Positions 1 through 14,051 are shown, counted from the first letter of the stretch. The stretch: DNA of 64,000 bases from Collybiopsis luxurians FD-317 M1 (GCA_000827265.1 KN834765.1:575590-639589); one strand, 5' to 3'. Program-made: numbers and translations. Notes: a model not told the origin generated them from the sequence alone.

Positions 1-404
1 ATGCCCATGTGAAGTGCGCACGAATTCCATCGTATTGGCATCGAATGGGAGCAAGTCCTGAAGTAAATTATTACTGATGACCTCACAAGTTTTGAGCATA
101 TTTATGTTCTTACATATCGACCATGGTGATGATGCTCCGTACCGCCGTAAGGGACCATACACTTTGGATCTAAAGCGGGCACAATCTTGCAAGGATGTAC
201 AGAGTTGTCGAAGATTGCACTTCCAATAAACATTGGAGATACTCCATCTGCATCGATGAACGGAGGGCGTCCGGTCTGCATCTCAGAAGGAAACACTGAG
301 TTTTTGCTCAGCGGAATTCGATAGCCAGAACTAGGCGGGGGAGCATAGTTTGGAGGACTCGAAGGCATTGCAGGTTCTTGGATGGGTGTTTGAGGGAAAT
401 GCAT
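1..404 (-). CDS. DM9 (DUF3421) domain protein, cut by window start
   Basis: The protein begins with a Pro/Ser-rich leader of about 35 residues and then shows the DM9 signature: a DADG turn, MFIGSA, a KIVPAL strand and VPYGGTEHHH, followed after a short intron (GTAAGA...TTCAG) by DLLPFDANTMEFV. This order matches the 'GRA..., GKV..., YVPYGG.E..., YEVLPF' pattern of DM9 repeats, which are lectin-like or sugar-binding modules in animals and occur in fungi as unstudied proteins. The 3' part lies beyond base 1, so length and a possible second DM9 repeat cannot be judged. The start is set at the ATG at 404; a longer protein with an exon upstream of the CTGCAG near 430 is possible. No signal peptide is visible. 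Domain call fairly sure; function unknown. Confidence 0.6.
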
Positions 405-2179
405 TTGGGCGATGCTGTAGATTAGCTGCAGACAACGGGAATACTTTATGTAATTCAAGCAGTAACAGCAAGCAAGTCAAGCGGCAATCAACGTGGCGAT
501 GGCTGAGCGCTTCAATCACTTAGGTAAAGACGCGTCGAGTCGTCGACCAGACGCGTCACGAAGGATGTTACTATCAGCGAGGAGTGTTCTTTCCCCAATG
601 GTGCACCGTTCTGATACGGCTGTCTTTGGAGCTAGATCACTTAAACATGCAGGTGTACGTGGACTAATAACCTTGGCTCACGTCGTCCAAAACGCAGTCA
701 CTATCATCTAGACTGCTAGTTAGAGTCAATGCTGTTATGTCAATATCCTTACTGGCGACAAGAATCAACCGTCCACTTTCGCTATTGAAACTTGGGTCTG
801 CACCTAGCTGGTACTGAAATACGTGCGTGTGACTGTAAGCATCCCCACAGACGACGCCAATTTGGGGGTTTTTATCTCGCTAAGCTAAATTCTGAGTGGA
901 GCAATATTAACCTGTGAAGTGAACAATTCTCAGATCGACCAATGCTCAAGCTCACCTCAAGCTTCTAACTGCGTTTCTGATATTGAACCTTGGTGAACGA
1001 GGTCATCACACGACCATTGCAGGCAAATTGCCTGCATTCTTACATCAGAGCCGTGTCGTCGCAATGAACTCTTATACCTCGGACGAACTGAAAATTATCT
1101 TCTAATACATTCACATTTTTGGATTTGCTCCCCGTCTCAGCGTGGTTGGAACGTGACCGGAACCCAGGCTTGCGTTTGAATTTTCTCGAAGTACCTTAGT
1201 AGCCTAATCTGCTTTCCCAGGCAAGAAAACCTAGTTTATTTCGGCTCTACTACTTTCTGAACAAAAATATCCAATAAAAAAGCTGAGAACCTCGACTTTA
1301 ACGGCAATGCTGATGCCTCTTAGCTCATCTGGACCTGACAACATTGATCCTTATTACTATTACCGATCCGTTTCAATGACCTCACCGTCGGAGAGATTTC
1401 GATAACGGAAACCAATCCCGAGGTCAGGGCAAATTATCTATATCCGGTATCTGATTTTCTGTCTGTAGGACTGTGTGACCAGCTTTTGGCTAGGGTTATC
1501 TACTTGTTATGTATGCTAATGTCATCCACAGGCTAGGCTTAAATACAAACTGCGAGCTTGCACTTCAGATCCGAGTCCCCCGGTTGCAGCTTAGCTCCTC
1601 TCCTTCTATAAATTCGTAGTTCGTCTCTCCTACCATCGTATGCGGATTGAGTCTGATCCCACCATAGATGTGCTATCAGGAAATGTAGATTCCTAGTTCC
1701 AAATCCCTCTTGACCTTAAAAAGCATTGACCATCATTTCCACAGCCGCGGTGATTTATATCGAGGGTGTCAAGTATGATCTCAACACACCAGAGCGTATC
1801 CGATACTTACCTCGGCCTTTGCAGCCCATACACCATTTCCAACGCACAGATGTTGCGCCAGGGCCGATCATTGATTGTAACTCGCCCACTTGTGCCGTCA
1901 GCAATGCGCATATGCACTCAGTCCCGTGTAATTGCTCGAGGGTAAGCAGTTGTAACCTCAAGCACGACAGTCGTTACCAACGGCTGATATCCTTCCCTGA
2001 CAGCGGATTATAATCAGGGAACGCATAGTCAACCAATTCTACACAATCTGTGACAACTGTAAACGTATCGAACTTGATCGAAGAGTCGGACGTAGATGAT
2101 GGTCGTGCGTAGGCTGCTTACTGTAAAGATTAATATAATTAGGTGATTCAGCATGAAGAGCGCAAATGAGACTTTAAGC
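405..2179. other. Gene-poor stretch, no supported gene
   Basis: No reading frame here looks like a real exon chain. The longest frames (around 493-711 and 1726-2013 on plus) have no recognisable motif, no good splice partners and shadows on the other strand. I see no tRNA-like fold, no long repeat and no inverted termini. It may hold the promoter of the DM9 gene and gene relics. Confidence 0.4.
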
Positions 2180-4041
2180 TCAAAATCGTTTCCCTCCTCG
2201 TTTTAGCGGCTGTCTGACTCCTCCTCGACCCGTAGGTCCACCACTTTTGAGTTTAGCTACCCGCTTTCGCCGCTCTTCCTCACTATCCTCGCTAGAGGAA
2301 TCCACCTTTTTCTTCTTTGCAGGAGGTCGAGCTGGAGAGGAATCTGCATCCGATTCTGTGGTCTTCTGACGGGCTGTTGATTTTGAATAGGACCCAACAG
2401 CTGGCGTTTGTTCCTCTTCTTCACTGGACGAGGGATGTAGAATGTTCTTCGCAGCAGGTCGAGTGTACGTTGATCTTTTGGTCACACGCCTTCTCTCTGC
2501 TTCTTCATCGTCATCACTGGCAGAGGACTCTACTTTCCTGTTCTTTGCCAATGAATTGTTTGGAGAAGAGGAGGAATTAGCATCTGATACTGATATTCGG
2601 AGAGAAGTTGGCTTCGCGAGCGCAAGTGACTTGGATTTGGAAGGTTCGGGCGGACTGGGACTGGTAGGTGCTGGTGTTGCCACCACCGGAACGGCTGATT
2701 CAGCGTGTTTATTGGGTTCTACATCTGATGGTTCTGTGCAGGAATCGTCGTCGTTCACAGGAATTGGCTTGAGCGGATTTTCGCGTGGAGAAGCAGAAGT
2801 AAAAGGTACAGGTTTCGGCGGTGTTTCCGTGAGGTTGGATTCGCGCTTCTAGGAAGACGCAGAATGGCCGCGTTATGATCAATACTACTTGTATGGAAGG
2901 AAGTCACAAGGAGCTTACTGTGCGATTCGGAGAAATAGCATGAGGTTTCGACGGTGTTGCCGCACGAATCTTGGAATGAGGTGGGGAAGTAAACGTGAGT
3001 TCAGGGGTTACATTCATCGATGATATTGGTGCTAGATGCGGGTTGTAAACATTGCTAAAGGAGTTAGACCACGACCTTGGACTTACGCAATTCATCGGCG
3101 AAGTTGAGCATTGCAGTCAACCGCCGAACACTGGTAGTTATGAGAGGTTTTGAGACTACATTTTTGACATGCGTGTCAATACTCCTTCTAGCATTTCTTA
3201 CGGTCGTGTCTATTGTCTGAGGATAAGAAAAAATCATTAGCATTGAATACTACTTGCACCGCTGCACGGTGCCGAAAACGAACCTTCTCTAGTTCTGATT
3301 CTGTTATCCGTCCCAGCGAACCAGAGATAAATGATACTTGACTAAAACTAATGAGGGGTAGAACCAAATGCTTAGAGATGATCTCGGCAGAATTTCTGTG
3401 GCCAATAAAATTGGTCTCCCAAACCCATTTGAAGTCTTCAAACTCGATTTCGAAAGCAAAATCCTGATATACTCAGATGCGACTGTGAGAAGATTTCAAG
3501 ATGACGACTGGACGAACTGAATAGCGGGATTCTATGACCTGAAAGGACGAAACAATATCCATGCCGCCCGGAGTATGAATTTTGGTGAGATTTTCCACGA
3601 CGGATAATCGCCAGGCTTTTTCCGTTTCTTCTCTTTCGGCTGAACTTGGCTCGAAAGGTTCGATTCTATTACAGGCTCTCCAACGGCGCGCGATTTTGTT
3701 GCTGTTGAGCACTATTACGCGTCCATTTATTTATTTCAAAGGTCATTCCGGCACACTCAAAAACTACCTTCGACCCAGACCGACTTTGTATCCGTGATCA
3801 TTATCAGGCACGTCAATTCTGTGGTTGACGAGTTAAATTTCTGTGGAAACTAAGATTCATTCTGGGCACGATGTGCGCTACAAGAAATGACTGACAAAGA
3901 GATAGGGTACCGAGTTTTCCGAGTCACTTTTCACCAGCCATTCTTTGCTGAAGAGTTGATTGAATTGCTCCTAGAGTAAGTTATGTTTGTGAACTCGAGC
4001 ATATTAGAGACTTTCCTCCTTACTTGGGATAATTCTTCCAT
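2180..4041 (-). CDS. XLF: XLF/Nej1-type non-homologous end-joining factor
   Basis: This is the XRCC4-like factor that bridges DNA ends with ligase IV and Ku in the nucleus. Exon 1 is only 18 nt (MEELSQ, 4041-4024), then a GTAAGG intron leads to EQFNQLFSKEWLVK. Further exons give the head-domain strands (LTCLIMITDTKSVW, NKIARRWRACN), then FAFEIEF-EDFKWVWE and SAEIISKHLVLPLI, which aligns with the human 'FHWNF...LVSQHLIRPLM' stretch. A helical stalk (TIDTTVRNARRSIDTHV) follows, then a long acidic/Ser-rich tail with KKKK and RKR patches. The last residues, LKRGGKRF, are basic and end in Phe, like the Ku-binding tail of XLF. All introns fit GT-AG. It is divergent from the FHA/G-patch gene, with 242 bases between starts. 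Family assignment rests on remembered alignment; the fold is weakly conserved in sequence. Confidence 0.72.
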
Positions 4042-4283
4042 AGACTCGAGTTATTTGCGGTGCTTTCCTAGAAAGTTGTTGCAATTGGCTTGACCAGTGG
4101 CTAGAGATGATGATGGTTTGAATTTGAGCAGGGGCATGTGGGAAGGGAAAATAAGCGCCCATCAAACCTTCTTTCCGTGCCTTCATCCTGATTCTTTAAA
4201 TTTTGAACTCTATCTCAGAAACATCACAGCTGGCGTAATACCAGGAACAGCTTACCATCGCTGCGCTAGTTAGGAGGACAACC
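4042..4283. promoter_or_regulatory. Shared divergent promoter region
   Basis: The 242 bases separate the ATGs of the XLF-type gene (minus) and the FHA/G-patch gene (plus). No clear TATA box is seen. Both genes must draw their core promoters from this short interval. Confidence 0.4.
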
Positions 4284-5378
4284 ATGGAAGACGGTGAAAT
4301 ACCGTTCAAACCATCCCAGGCTGTCTGGAGTAGTGGTCTCTCGAGGGCTCATGCTTCTTCTGGGCCGTCTTCTGATTATGCGCATGATCAATCATATGAG
4401 TGGCCATGGGATGCTGGCACAGATGGTCGAAACTCAGGATTGGAGGACTGTGGGTCACACTCAGGACGAGAACGGAACTCTGGCTCCCCAAAGACCTTGC
4501 TCCGCCTTCTTGTTCTGAAATCTCGGGCTCTTCCTGAAAGTCGGATTGCTGTTATCGATGTATATTCTCAAGTCCAGCTGGGAAGAGATAATCCCGTCTC
4601 AGAGAACATCCCGAGAATAAGATTAAAGGAAATGGAAGTATCCAAACTTCATGCGACCATATATTGGGATGAAGCTTCCAATACATGGGGCGTCGTGGAC
4701 ATGGGCTCGAAGCATGGAACTTTCTTGCGGCATTCAAACGGGTTGAATGCTGACAGATCGCAATTCGTCGACCGAGAAATCAGATTGTCTAGTCCCAGAA
4801 CGGCCAGCATACCCCAAAGTCTTTATCATCTTGACCAACTTACTCTTGGAACAACAACCTTTGTTGTTCATATCCACGAGAGCCGTCTTCCATGCGAAGA
4901 ATGCTCACCTGGAGTGGGAGAAGATATTCCCCTGTTTGCTAGTGAAAAAAAACGGCTTTCTACAAAGGATATCAGCTCCTCGAGAACACTGAGTTCCAAA
5001 GCGGCGCTCCAGCAGTTGAAACGCAAACTAATTTCCAGACATTCCATGAGTTCAGATTTGGCGGCGAACACAAGTCAATATGTCGACCGCTCAGCTCGCC
5101 GACGCGCGTTGTACCCAGCATCATCAGCCGATGCTCCTGGTCTGTCAAGCACCCCTTCTAGCCATTCCGCTACTCCCCCGCTTAGAGCAGAGCCAACGTC
5201 TCAGCCTGCGGTACCAATACCAACGACCAGTCTAGGATATAAACTTCTGGTGAAACAGGGCTGGCATGCTGGCACTTCCCTCGGTATCACTGAGGGCGGA
5301 CGTATAGAGCCTTTGGAACTCAAAAGTAATTTTGATCGTTCAGGATTGGGCTCGAAGAATGGTGACACTTTTTTGTAG
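4284..5378 (+). CDS. FHA and G-patch domain protein (AGGF1-like)
   Basis: A single-exon protein of 364 residues. An FHA domain lies at about 73-165: the GR of QLGRDN (100-101), the S-x-x-H phosphothreonine-binding pair in VSKLHATI (120-123), and VDMGSKHGTFL. A G-patch lies near 318-358: GYKLLVKQGWHAGTSLG followed by ELKSNFDRSGLG. The domain order FHA then C-terminal G-patch is that of animal AGGF1 and its fungal relatives, without the N-terminal coiled coil and OCRE part. FHA reads phosphothreonine and G-patch commonly activates DEAH helicases, so a role in RNA processing is likely; that is inference. The middle (220-310) is Ser-rich and disordered. It sits divergently from the XLF-type gene and is followed by a cyclin. 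Confidence 0.75.
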   Translation: MEDGEIPFKPSQAVWSSGLSRAHASSGPSSDYAHDQSYEWPWDAGTDGRNSGLEDCGSHSGRERNSGSPKTLLRLLVLKSRALPESRIAVIDVYSQVQLGRDNPVSENIPRIRLKEMEVSKLHATIYWDEASNTWGVVDMGSKHGTFLRHSNGLNADRSQFVDREIRLSSPRTASIPQSLYHLDQLTLGTTTFVVHIHESRLPCEECSPGVGEDIPLFASEKKRLSTKDISSSRTLSSKAALQQLKRKLISRHSMSSDLAANTSQYVDRSARRRALYPASSADAPGLSSTPSSHSATPPLRAEPTSQPAVPIPTTSLGYKLLVKQGWHAGTSLGITEGGRIEPLELKSNFDRSGLGSKNGDTFL

Positions 5379-5680
5379 AGTATATTATATTGATTAGTTT
5401 GACATTTGTGTTGCTCACATCTTACGTATAGCCGCGTCCAAGTACCAGAGTGTGACTTTGCGCGGTTTCGATATTTGGTGTGCGGTCACGTGGCATGTTG
5501 AGCCGCGAGAATTGAAATTCCGAAGTTGAGCGGTTGGTTTCTCTTGTTCTCGGTTGACCGTTACCCTGCATCCTACTTGTTCTTGCCCTTCGTTCTTCTT
5601 CTTCACCACTATCTCCCACTGTCTGCTTCTTCATTTCTTCTTCGTATATACAAAAAAGTTACTTCAAGTTTCTTGTAAAA
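5379..5680 (+). promoter_or_regulatory. Cyclin gene upstream region with CACGTG box
   Basis: About 300 bases between the FHA/G-patch stop and the cyclin ATG. A CACGTG palindrome lies at 5487-5492. From 5570 on the plus strand is a pyrimidine-rich tract (CTTCTTCTTC) usual just before fungal starts. A bHLH (Cbf1-like) site is possible but unproved. Confidence 0.35.
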
Positions 5681-7505
5681 ATGGCTACCAACCATGCTCG
5701 TGTAGGTTATTTACTCAGCGTCTCTCCCTAATTATCCTCACACACTCTCTGCAGCTGCCACAACGGATATCTCGCATGCCTCTTCGCGGAAAGGGCGATG
5801 AAAATGCCACGGCCAAACAACACCTTCGTCAACCGTCAAATTCAGTTTTACCGGGCGGTTCCAAAATTGTTCAAAAGGAAGTCGCAGGCGTAAAGACTAG
5901 TGCAGGTCGAACCGCCTTGGGCGAGGTGACAACGACTGCCATTAATCGAAGAGTACGCTGTTGCTCTACTATTTCTTCAAGTAGCTCATTTTCATGTTTA
6001 GCAGGATAACACCTCCAAAGTTTACCTCGGTAAAGACAAGGAGAAAGACGAAGTCAGCTTGAAGCGAGGGCGCTCTAACTCGACTACCAATAATGCAGCT
6101 CAACGCATCCCACTTGGACCTGGCCGTAGTCAGGTCGCACCACCTGTCACCAATATCGCACCTGTTCGCGCCGCCCCCCCGCGGACGTCCCGCTCCTCTA
6201 ATGCTCATGGCTTGCGACGTCCCATACGCGATATCCGCACTATTGCTGTTTATGAGGATGTTGAAATGGACATCGAGGAATACGCTGAACCAGACATGGC
6301 ACCCACTGAAGATATGGAACCACCTTCAGAAGCCCCCGTCGAGGCTGATGAGCATTTCCTAACGAGTGAGCCTGAAGTTGAGGACATGATCGTCGTAGAA
6401 GGAGGAGACGTGGAGGACGAAGACGAGGAAGTCACGGAGACAGTCGCCCCTCAAGAAGCCAAAGCACCCAAAATCTGGCCCGACCTTGCGACGCAGCATC
6501 GCTTAAAGTGCGAGCGAAGGGTAGAGACGATTCGGGAAGTTTTCGAAGACGATGATGAAGAGTCTGACCCCACTATGGTCTCGGAGTACGCGGAGGAAAT
6601 TTTCGAATATATGTCTGGATTGGAGGTTGGTCTGGAGCACTCATTAGTGCAAGTGCTTGCCCCAACTGAAATACTTTTAACTTCTAGGAGAAGATGATGC
6701 CCCGTGCCGACTACATGGACTCTCAGTCTGAACTCACATGGGACATGCGCACTACCCTCATTGACTGGCTGCTTCAAGTTCATCTTCGATACCACATGCT
6801 CCCTGAAACGCTTTGGATTGCAATCAACATTATTGACCGTTTCCTTTCTCAGCGTACCGTCTCTGTGGTCAAATTACAGCTTGTCGGAATAACCGCCATC
6901 TTCATCGCTGCCAAATACGAAGAAATTCTCGCACCATCTGTGGACGAGTTTGTATTTATGACAGAAGAAGGATTCACGAAGGACGAAATTTTGAAAGGGG
7001 AGAGAATCATTTTGCAGACGCTAGACTTTCAAATTTCACACTATTGCTCGCCCTACAACTGGATGCGTCGCATCAGCAAGGCTGATGATTATGACCTCCA
7101 GACTAGGACGTTGAGCAAGTTCTTGATCGAGGTGACCTTGCTTGATCCCCGATTCTTGCCCGCTAAGGCTAGTCTCATCGCGGCCGTCGGTATGTATAGT
7201 GCAAGAACCATGCTGGGGGGAGACTGGGTATGTTTTCTTTGTGTCCATGAAAAAGGTTTCTTACCCTACCGCAGAACGACTCGTTTGTGTACTACTCCGG
7301 TTACACCGAAGAACAACTCTATCAAGGTCACCTGTTCATTGTCGAGAAGATGGCCGAAAGATCGTTCCATAAACTTGCACTGTACAAGAAGTACGCGAAC
7401 AAAAAGTTCCTCAAGGCTTCTATATTTGCGGTGAAATGGTCGAAGGCGCATGTCGCCGGTGTAAGTGGCATAGAGAACACTATGCTCGATGCCGATTTGG
7501 TCTGA
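5681..7505 (+). CDS. CLB: B-type (G2/mitotic) cyclin
   Basis: This cyclin would activate Cdk1 for entry into mitosis. Five exons: a 21-nt first exon (MATNHAR, 5681-5701), then 5755-5952, 6005 onward, the cyclin-box exon from about 6689, and a last exon after 7273. The N-terminal region carries RTALGEVTT, a good destruction box (RxxL) for APC/C-driven breakdown, and a long acidic stretch. The first cyclin fold is clear: MRTTLIDWLLQVH, ETLWIAINIIDRFLS, LQLVGITAIFIAAKYEE. The second begins at LPAKASLIAAVGMYSAR. KYANKKFLKAS near the C-terminus is typical of mitotic cyclins. The start with the tiny exon keeps the frame into LPQRISRMPLRGKG; a later ATG at 5776 is the alternative. Mitotic type is favoured by length and box spacing; which paralogue is unknown. 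Confidence 0.9.
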
Positions 7506-8273
7506 GTGCGGACCAAGTGACTTGTGCCTCCAGCAGTTTGCATGTCTCCTTTTTCTGTCTATACACAGCATCTTTATTGTTTCTCTGGCCTTTACTACCA
7601 TCTCTTTCCTCATCTCTGCATCCAACATTCGAGCTCGGTTGTTTATCATTTAATTCATACATAAATCGATTTGTCTCTATAAATTTATTTGTTCCAAGTC
7701 TCCTCGAGCGCGTTTCGCGCATTCTCCATGTCTTCCAACATCATTTCATCGTCGTATGTTTGCTTTCCGTTGCTGTCCTATGCCTCTGTCTGTTATCTAC
7801 AACACCAACTTTCTGCGTGTTATGCCTCCATCGGAAAAGGGGCCACATAGTGTGTCTCGTTCCTTTTGCCCGCGTCAATCTCTCTGCCTTTCCCTTGTCT
7901 GTGTATAAATTTTTCGTTCCGTTTTGTCTAGGACTTGATTTTCGTCATGCTTTCTTCCAACGCGTAGATTTTAATTTCTCTCCAGCTTTTGGATTTACGC
8001 GCCTGTACATATATACTGTATATTGGTATACTTTCTGCGCAGGCCGCTATGGCATATCTCCGTCTAATCTTCCTCACATGTGTTATTTATCTAGCAATGG
8101 ATTCACTTTATCCTTGAGCTTCAGAATCTGTTGATGCATACATGCGACACTGAGCGCTTGATTCCTCGGAATCGGACAGTATTAGGCTGACCGGATGAAA
8201 TTTCACATGATACTTGTATGAGGTTATTTACTTGGGGTACTACTGTTCCTATTCCTCTTCTTCCTTCATAGCC
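7506..8273 (+). other. Pyrimidine-rich 3' region and spacer
   Basis: The 768 bases after the cyclin stop are T- and C-rich on the plus strand and hold an open but featureless frame (7436-8134) overlapping the cyclin exon. It lacks motifs and looks like cyclin 3' UTR followed by the promoter of the next gene. A CTTCTTCC tract lies just before the ATG at 8274. Confidence 0.4.
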
Positions 8274-11096
<2,823 letters not shown>

Positions 11097-11395
11097 ATAT
11101 TGGCTGTTGTGACTAACTGTTTATATAAAATTATACTGTTGTATCGGTTCCTGTAATGACAACTATAATACGAGACTAGAGAGTTAGACGCTAGACGTCG
11201 CGAACGACGCCTGAAGTTTGCCTAAAGTTGGACGCGATGGACGCGAGGCAGAAGAGGCACACGGTCACGAGATATGTAAACCGAACCGATGCCGGCTGGA
11301 GTCCACGTTTTCTTCCTCCCCTTGCGATACCGATAACCTGATTAATTTACGAATTTTAATGCCTCTCTGACCATTCTTACTCCTTTTGTCTTTCA
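11097..11395. other. Short spacer with promoter of next gene
   Basis: About 300 bases between the Fox2-type stop and the next ATG. It includes repeated GACG-rich bits (GTTAGACGCTAGACGTCGCGAACG), but no feature I can name. Confidence 0.3.
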
Positions 11396-12829
11396 ATGAA
11401 TACCTCCAATCTATACGAACAGCCAACTGGCCTTCAAATTGGGACTCCCCGGATGATGTCACCCAGATCGCATAGAACTTATCGTTCTACACGTTCTCAT
11501 CGTCCTAGGCGGCATTCTCCAAATGTCACCAATCATCTCGATAACTCTCGAAATGATACTCCCATTCCACCCTCACCCCAACCTGTAGCCGAAAATTTGC
11601 ATCGTGACAATTCGACGTTCAACGTCGATCCTGCTGCCCCCATGCTTGGAGCCGGCGGTGACAGTATACAGGAGGCGATGCAGGCAGAGGACCACCGGAA
11701 TGAACTACGAAGAGAGAAAAATCTCGCTGGGGGCTTTATGGTTGGGCTCAAGCGAGCTTTGAAACCAACTTGGAATGGCGGGCAGCAACGTTCAGATCCA
11801 GAAGCTGCTTACGGGCATACTCCGTATACCGCGGATGACATGTATCTTCCGGGGTCAGATCATGCGGATATGGAGGAAGCGCATGGATATACTGACCATT
11901 CCTACCCTGCCGCATCTTCATCGGAATCTCAGCCGTCCCCTTCCAGCGAGACCATGCACGGTACTCAAGAGTATCCTGATGACGGAACGACTGCTGTTGA
12001 CCATCATTCAGTGCCGATGCCTATTCCAGGTCACTATGTCAGCCCCATCCTCGTAGAACCTCAGCTAGCCCCGGATTATGCCAAAATGGATTCACCTTCA
12101 CCGACCACTTCCGATGCTTCTCTGAATACGTACATGTCGCGGGTGGCCAAGTTTTTACGGCAAATCAATGAGTTGCCATGGATTGCAGACTCTCGCGTCA
12201 CGGTGGACTACTATCCAGGCCAGTCCAAGCGTAGAATACGACCTCGACCTGCACATAGAGCTATCCTTTCGTGGTATAATCGCCATGCATTTCTGCCTGG
12301 CCAGAATACAGAGACCTTGGATCTGGATGCTGGAGCTTCGCCGCCCCCAGAGCCAGCTCCGGTCATTTTGATGGCAGAGACTCAGAAATCGTCCACAGAG
12401 CCAAAGCCAACATTTCAGCCTTTGGTTCTGCCTACTGTGCCTATTCCAGAATCCCAACTGGGGTCTGGACCCACTTACCTTGCAGAACCCATTGTAATGC
12501 CCCCACCTCCATCAGAAACACAGCACTCTGCGCGCACTGGCAGGTCGGTTGTTTACTCTGTTGTAAACCCATCCGCTCCGTCCACGTCTTCTTCTTCCAC
12601 ATCTCCTCTTACTCAAGTTCCTCCGCGTAATCTTGGAATCGACGCCATGACTGCTCTCGCTCAGAACACGACTGGATATACGCCGTATCAGCCTACAGGG
12701 TTACAATACGGTCGTGCTGTTCATGAACCTCAGTCGCAAGTTCTCTTGTCCCCCACAAGGACGGCTTCGGTCGCCCATGTCCGAACTGAGGCTCCTGCAC
12801 AGGCAGGGTCTTATGCTTATCCCGTATAG
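11396..12829 (+). CDS. Hypothetical disordered protein
   Basis: A long uninterrupted frame of 477 residues starting MNTSNLYEQ. I do not recognise it. Most is low-complexity (His/Arg/Ser near the start, Pro/Ser/Thr later), with a basic SHRTYRSTRSHRPRRH stretch at about 25-40. A denser, probably folded segment lies at about 245-300 (YMSRVAKFLRQINELPW, VTVDYYPGQS, ILSWYNRH), which would be the part to search. No signal peptide or membrane helix. Coding is supported by length, by the absence of a good competing frame and by T/C-rich sequence before the ATG. Similar proteins occur in mushrooms as uncharacterised, which is memory only. Confidence 0.65.
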   Translation: MNTSNLYEQPTGLQIGTPRMMSPRSHRTYRSTRSHRPRRHSPNVTNHLDNSRNDTPIPPSPQPVAENLHRDNSTFNVDPAAPMLGAGGDSIQEAMQAEDHRNELRREKNLAGGFMVGLKRALKPTWNGGQQRSDPEAAYGHTPYTADDMYLPGSDHADMEEAHGYTDHSYPAASSSESQPSPSSETMHGTQEYPDDGTTAVDHHSVPMPIPGHYVSPILVEPQLAPDYAKMDSPSPTTSDASLNTYMSRVAKFLRQINELPWIADSRVTVDYYPGQSKRRIRPRPAHRAILSWYNRHAFLPGQNTETLDLDAGASPPPEPAPVILMAETQKSSTEPKPTFQPLVLPTVPIPESQLGSGPTYLAEPIVMPPPPSETQHSARTGRSVVYSVVNPSAPSTSSSSTSPLTQVPPRNLGIDAMTALAQNTTGYTPYQPTGLQYGRAVHEPQSQVLLSPTRTASVAHVRTEAPAQAGSYAYPV

Positions 12830-13140
12830 TTCTGCTATCTACTCGTACTGTCATGAACATTTTCATTTACATTTTTTCCCTTCGTGCTACCATCCCTTAC
12901 ACAAATAAACTCCCCCTGCTATTTTTACGCGAAACCCGTCGGCTGCACTCTTACATACTCGTATATACTTGTCTTAACCGAGATGTATTGCACTGGTCAT
13001 TGGTGATGGTTTGAGATTGAGAGTAATATTGAACGCAAGCGGCGCGCGCGCACAAGGTCGACGTCGAGATCACGCCATCATCACTTCAGAACATACTTTT
13101 TAGGCTTAAACTCTTCCACGAATTTGTTTGAGGGTCGGTC
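12830..13140. other. Spacer
   Basis: The 311 bases hold 3' UTR and the promoter of the Mim1 gene. A GCGCGCGCGC run occurs near 13041-13050. No RNA gene or repeat is evident. Confidence 0.3.
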
Positions 13141-14051
13141 ATGCAAGGAAACGAGTCTTTGCTCGAGGTCAGCTTCTTTGAAGGAAAACTATTTCGATAT
13201 ATCTAACCTTGAAGTGTAAAGGCCGCACTGACAGAGTCCTTTACTCCGCCCGCCTCGCGACGACAATCTAGGATTGTTCCTACGAGTTCTGCCCCAAAGA
13301 CAGAAGAAACTCAAAACTTTCCGACACCGGCAGAAGCTGCTGGGTCCGAGGAACCCAGCGCAGAAGACTCGTGGAAAAATGAATATGAAGAGCAGGTAAA
13401 GGTTTGGAGGCAGCAGTCTGCAGAGGCTCGGGAAAAGGCTGAAAGGGAACGGGCTAAATGGGAGGCTCTGAGAGAGGTTGAAAAGGCTCAAGGGGTTCTC
13501 TCATCGTCGTCGTCTGACGAACGCTCACTGCAGGAGGCTCCTGTGATTATCCCAAAGACGTCTGACTCCCCCAGTCCTGCGGACTCGCGGGATCTTGTCA
13601 CCGGTGAAGCGTCCAAAACGGTGAGCGGCACGTTTCGTAGAATTTGCTCTCTTGAAACTCAAAGAAAAAGTTGCAGACGTCGCATTCACGGCAGCTGACG
13701 GGCGAAGACTCTCAAAAGTGGGAACATCTTCCCTCCGAAGTCACTTCATCGTTTCCCTCCATGTCCTTTCCCGAGGAATCTCATGAAGAACCTAAATCAA
13801 GCTCGAATATGCTCCCCGCCCCGAGCTCGGCTACCCTTTCTGTCTTTGATTCATCTCTCTCGACCTCCACACGAGCGAAAGCATTCGCTTCGGCTTTGGC
13901 CATTAATCTTCTGTTACCTTTCGTAAACGGAGTTATGCTAGGCTTTGGGGAAATTTTTGCAAAGAATGTCGTGCTCGGATGGTTCGGATGGAAAGTTGAC
14001 GTGCCTGGTTCGACAGCAGCGTCTCTAGGTCTTCGTAAAGCACGTAGATAG
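13141..14051 (+). CDS. MIM1: Mim1/Tom13, mitochondrial outer membrane import factor
   Basis: Mim1 (Tom13) inserts alpha-helical proteins into the mitochondrial outer membrane and helps assemble the TOM complex. The gene has three exons: 13141-13167 (MQGNESLLE), 13222-13620 and 13677-14051, giving 266 residues. The long N-terminal half is acidic and Ser/Pro-rich with a charged coiled-coil-like stretch (EEQVKVWRQQSAEAREK). The defining part is near the C-terminus: AFASALAINLLLPFVNGVML followed by GFGEIFAKNVVLGWFGW, the conserved single membrane helix with its glycine face. Yeast Mim1 is much shorter (about 113 residues); basidiomycete forms usually carry such an N-terminal extension. Second acceptor was chosen so that AALTESF stays in frame. 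Confidence 0.82.

Noticed and set aside
493..711. 72-residue open frame on plus
   Set aside because: No motif, no splice partners, Arg/Ser-rich by composition and next to a shadow on the other strand.
1726..2013. 95-residue frame with many cysteines near its end
   Set aside because: No signal peptide, no recognisable spacing and an equally long frame on the opposite strand; coding not supported.
7436..8134. 232-residue hydrophobic frame after the cyclin
   Set aside because: It overlaps the cyclin's last exon in another frame; its hydrophobicity comes from T/C-rich UTR.
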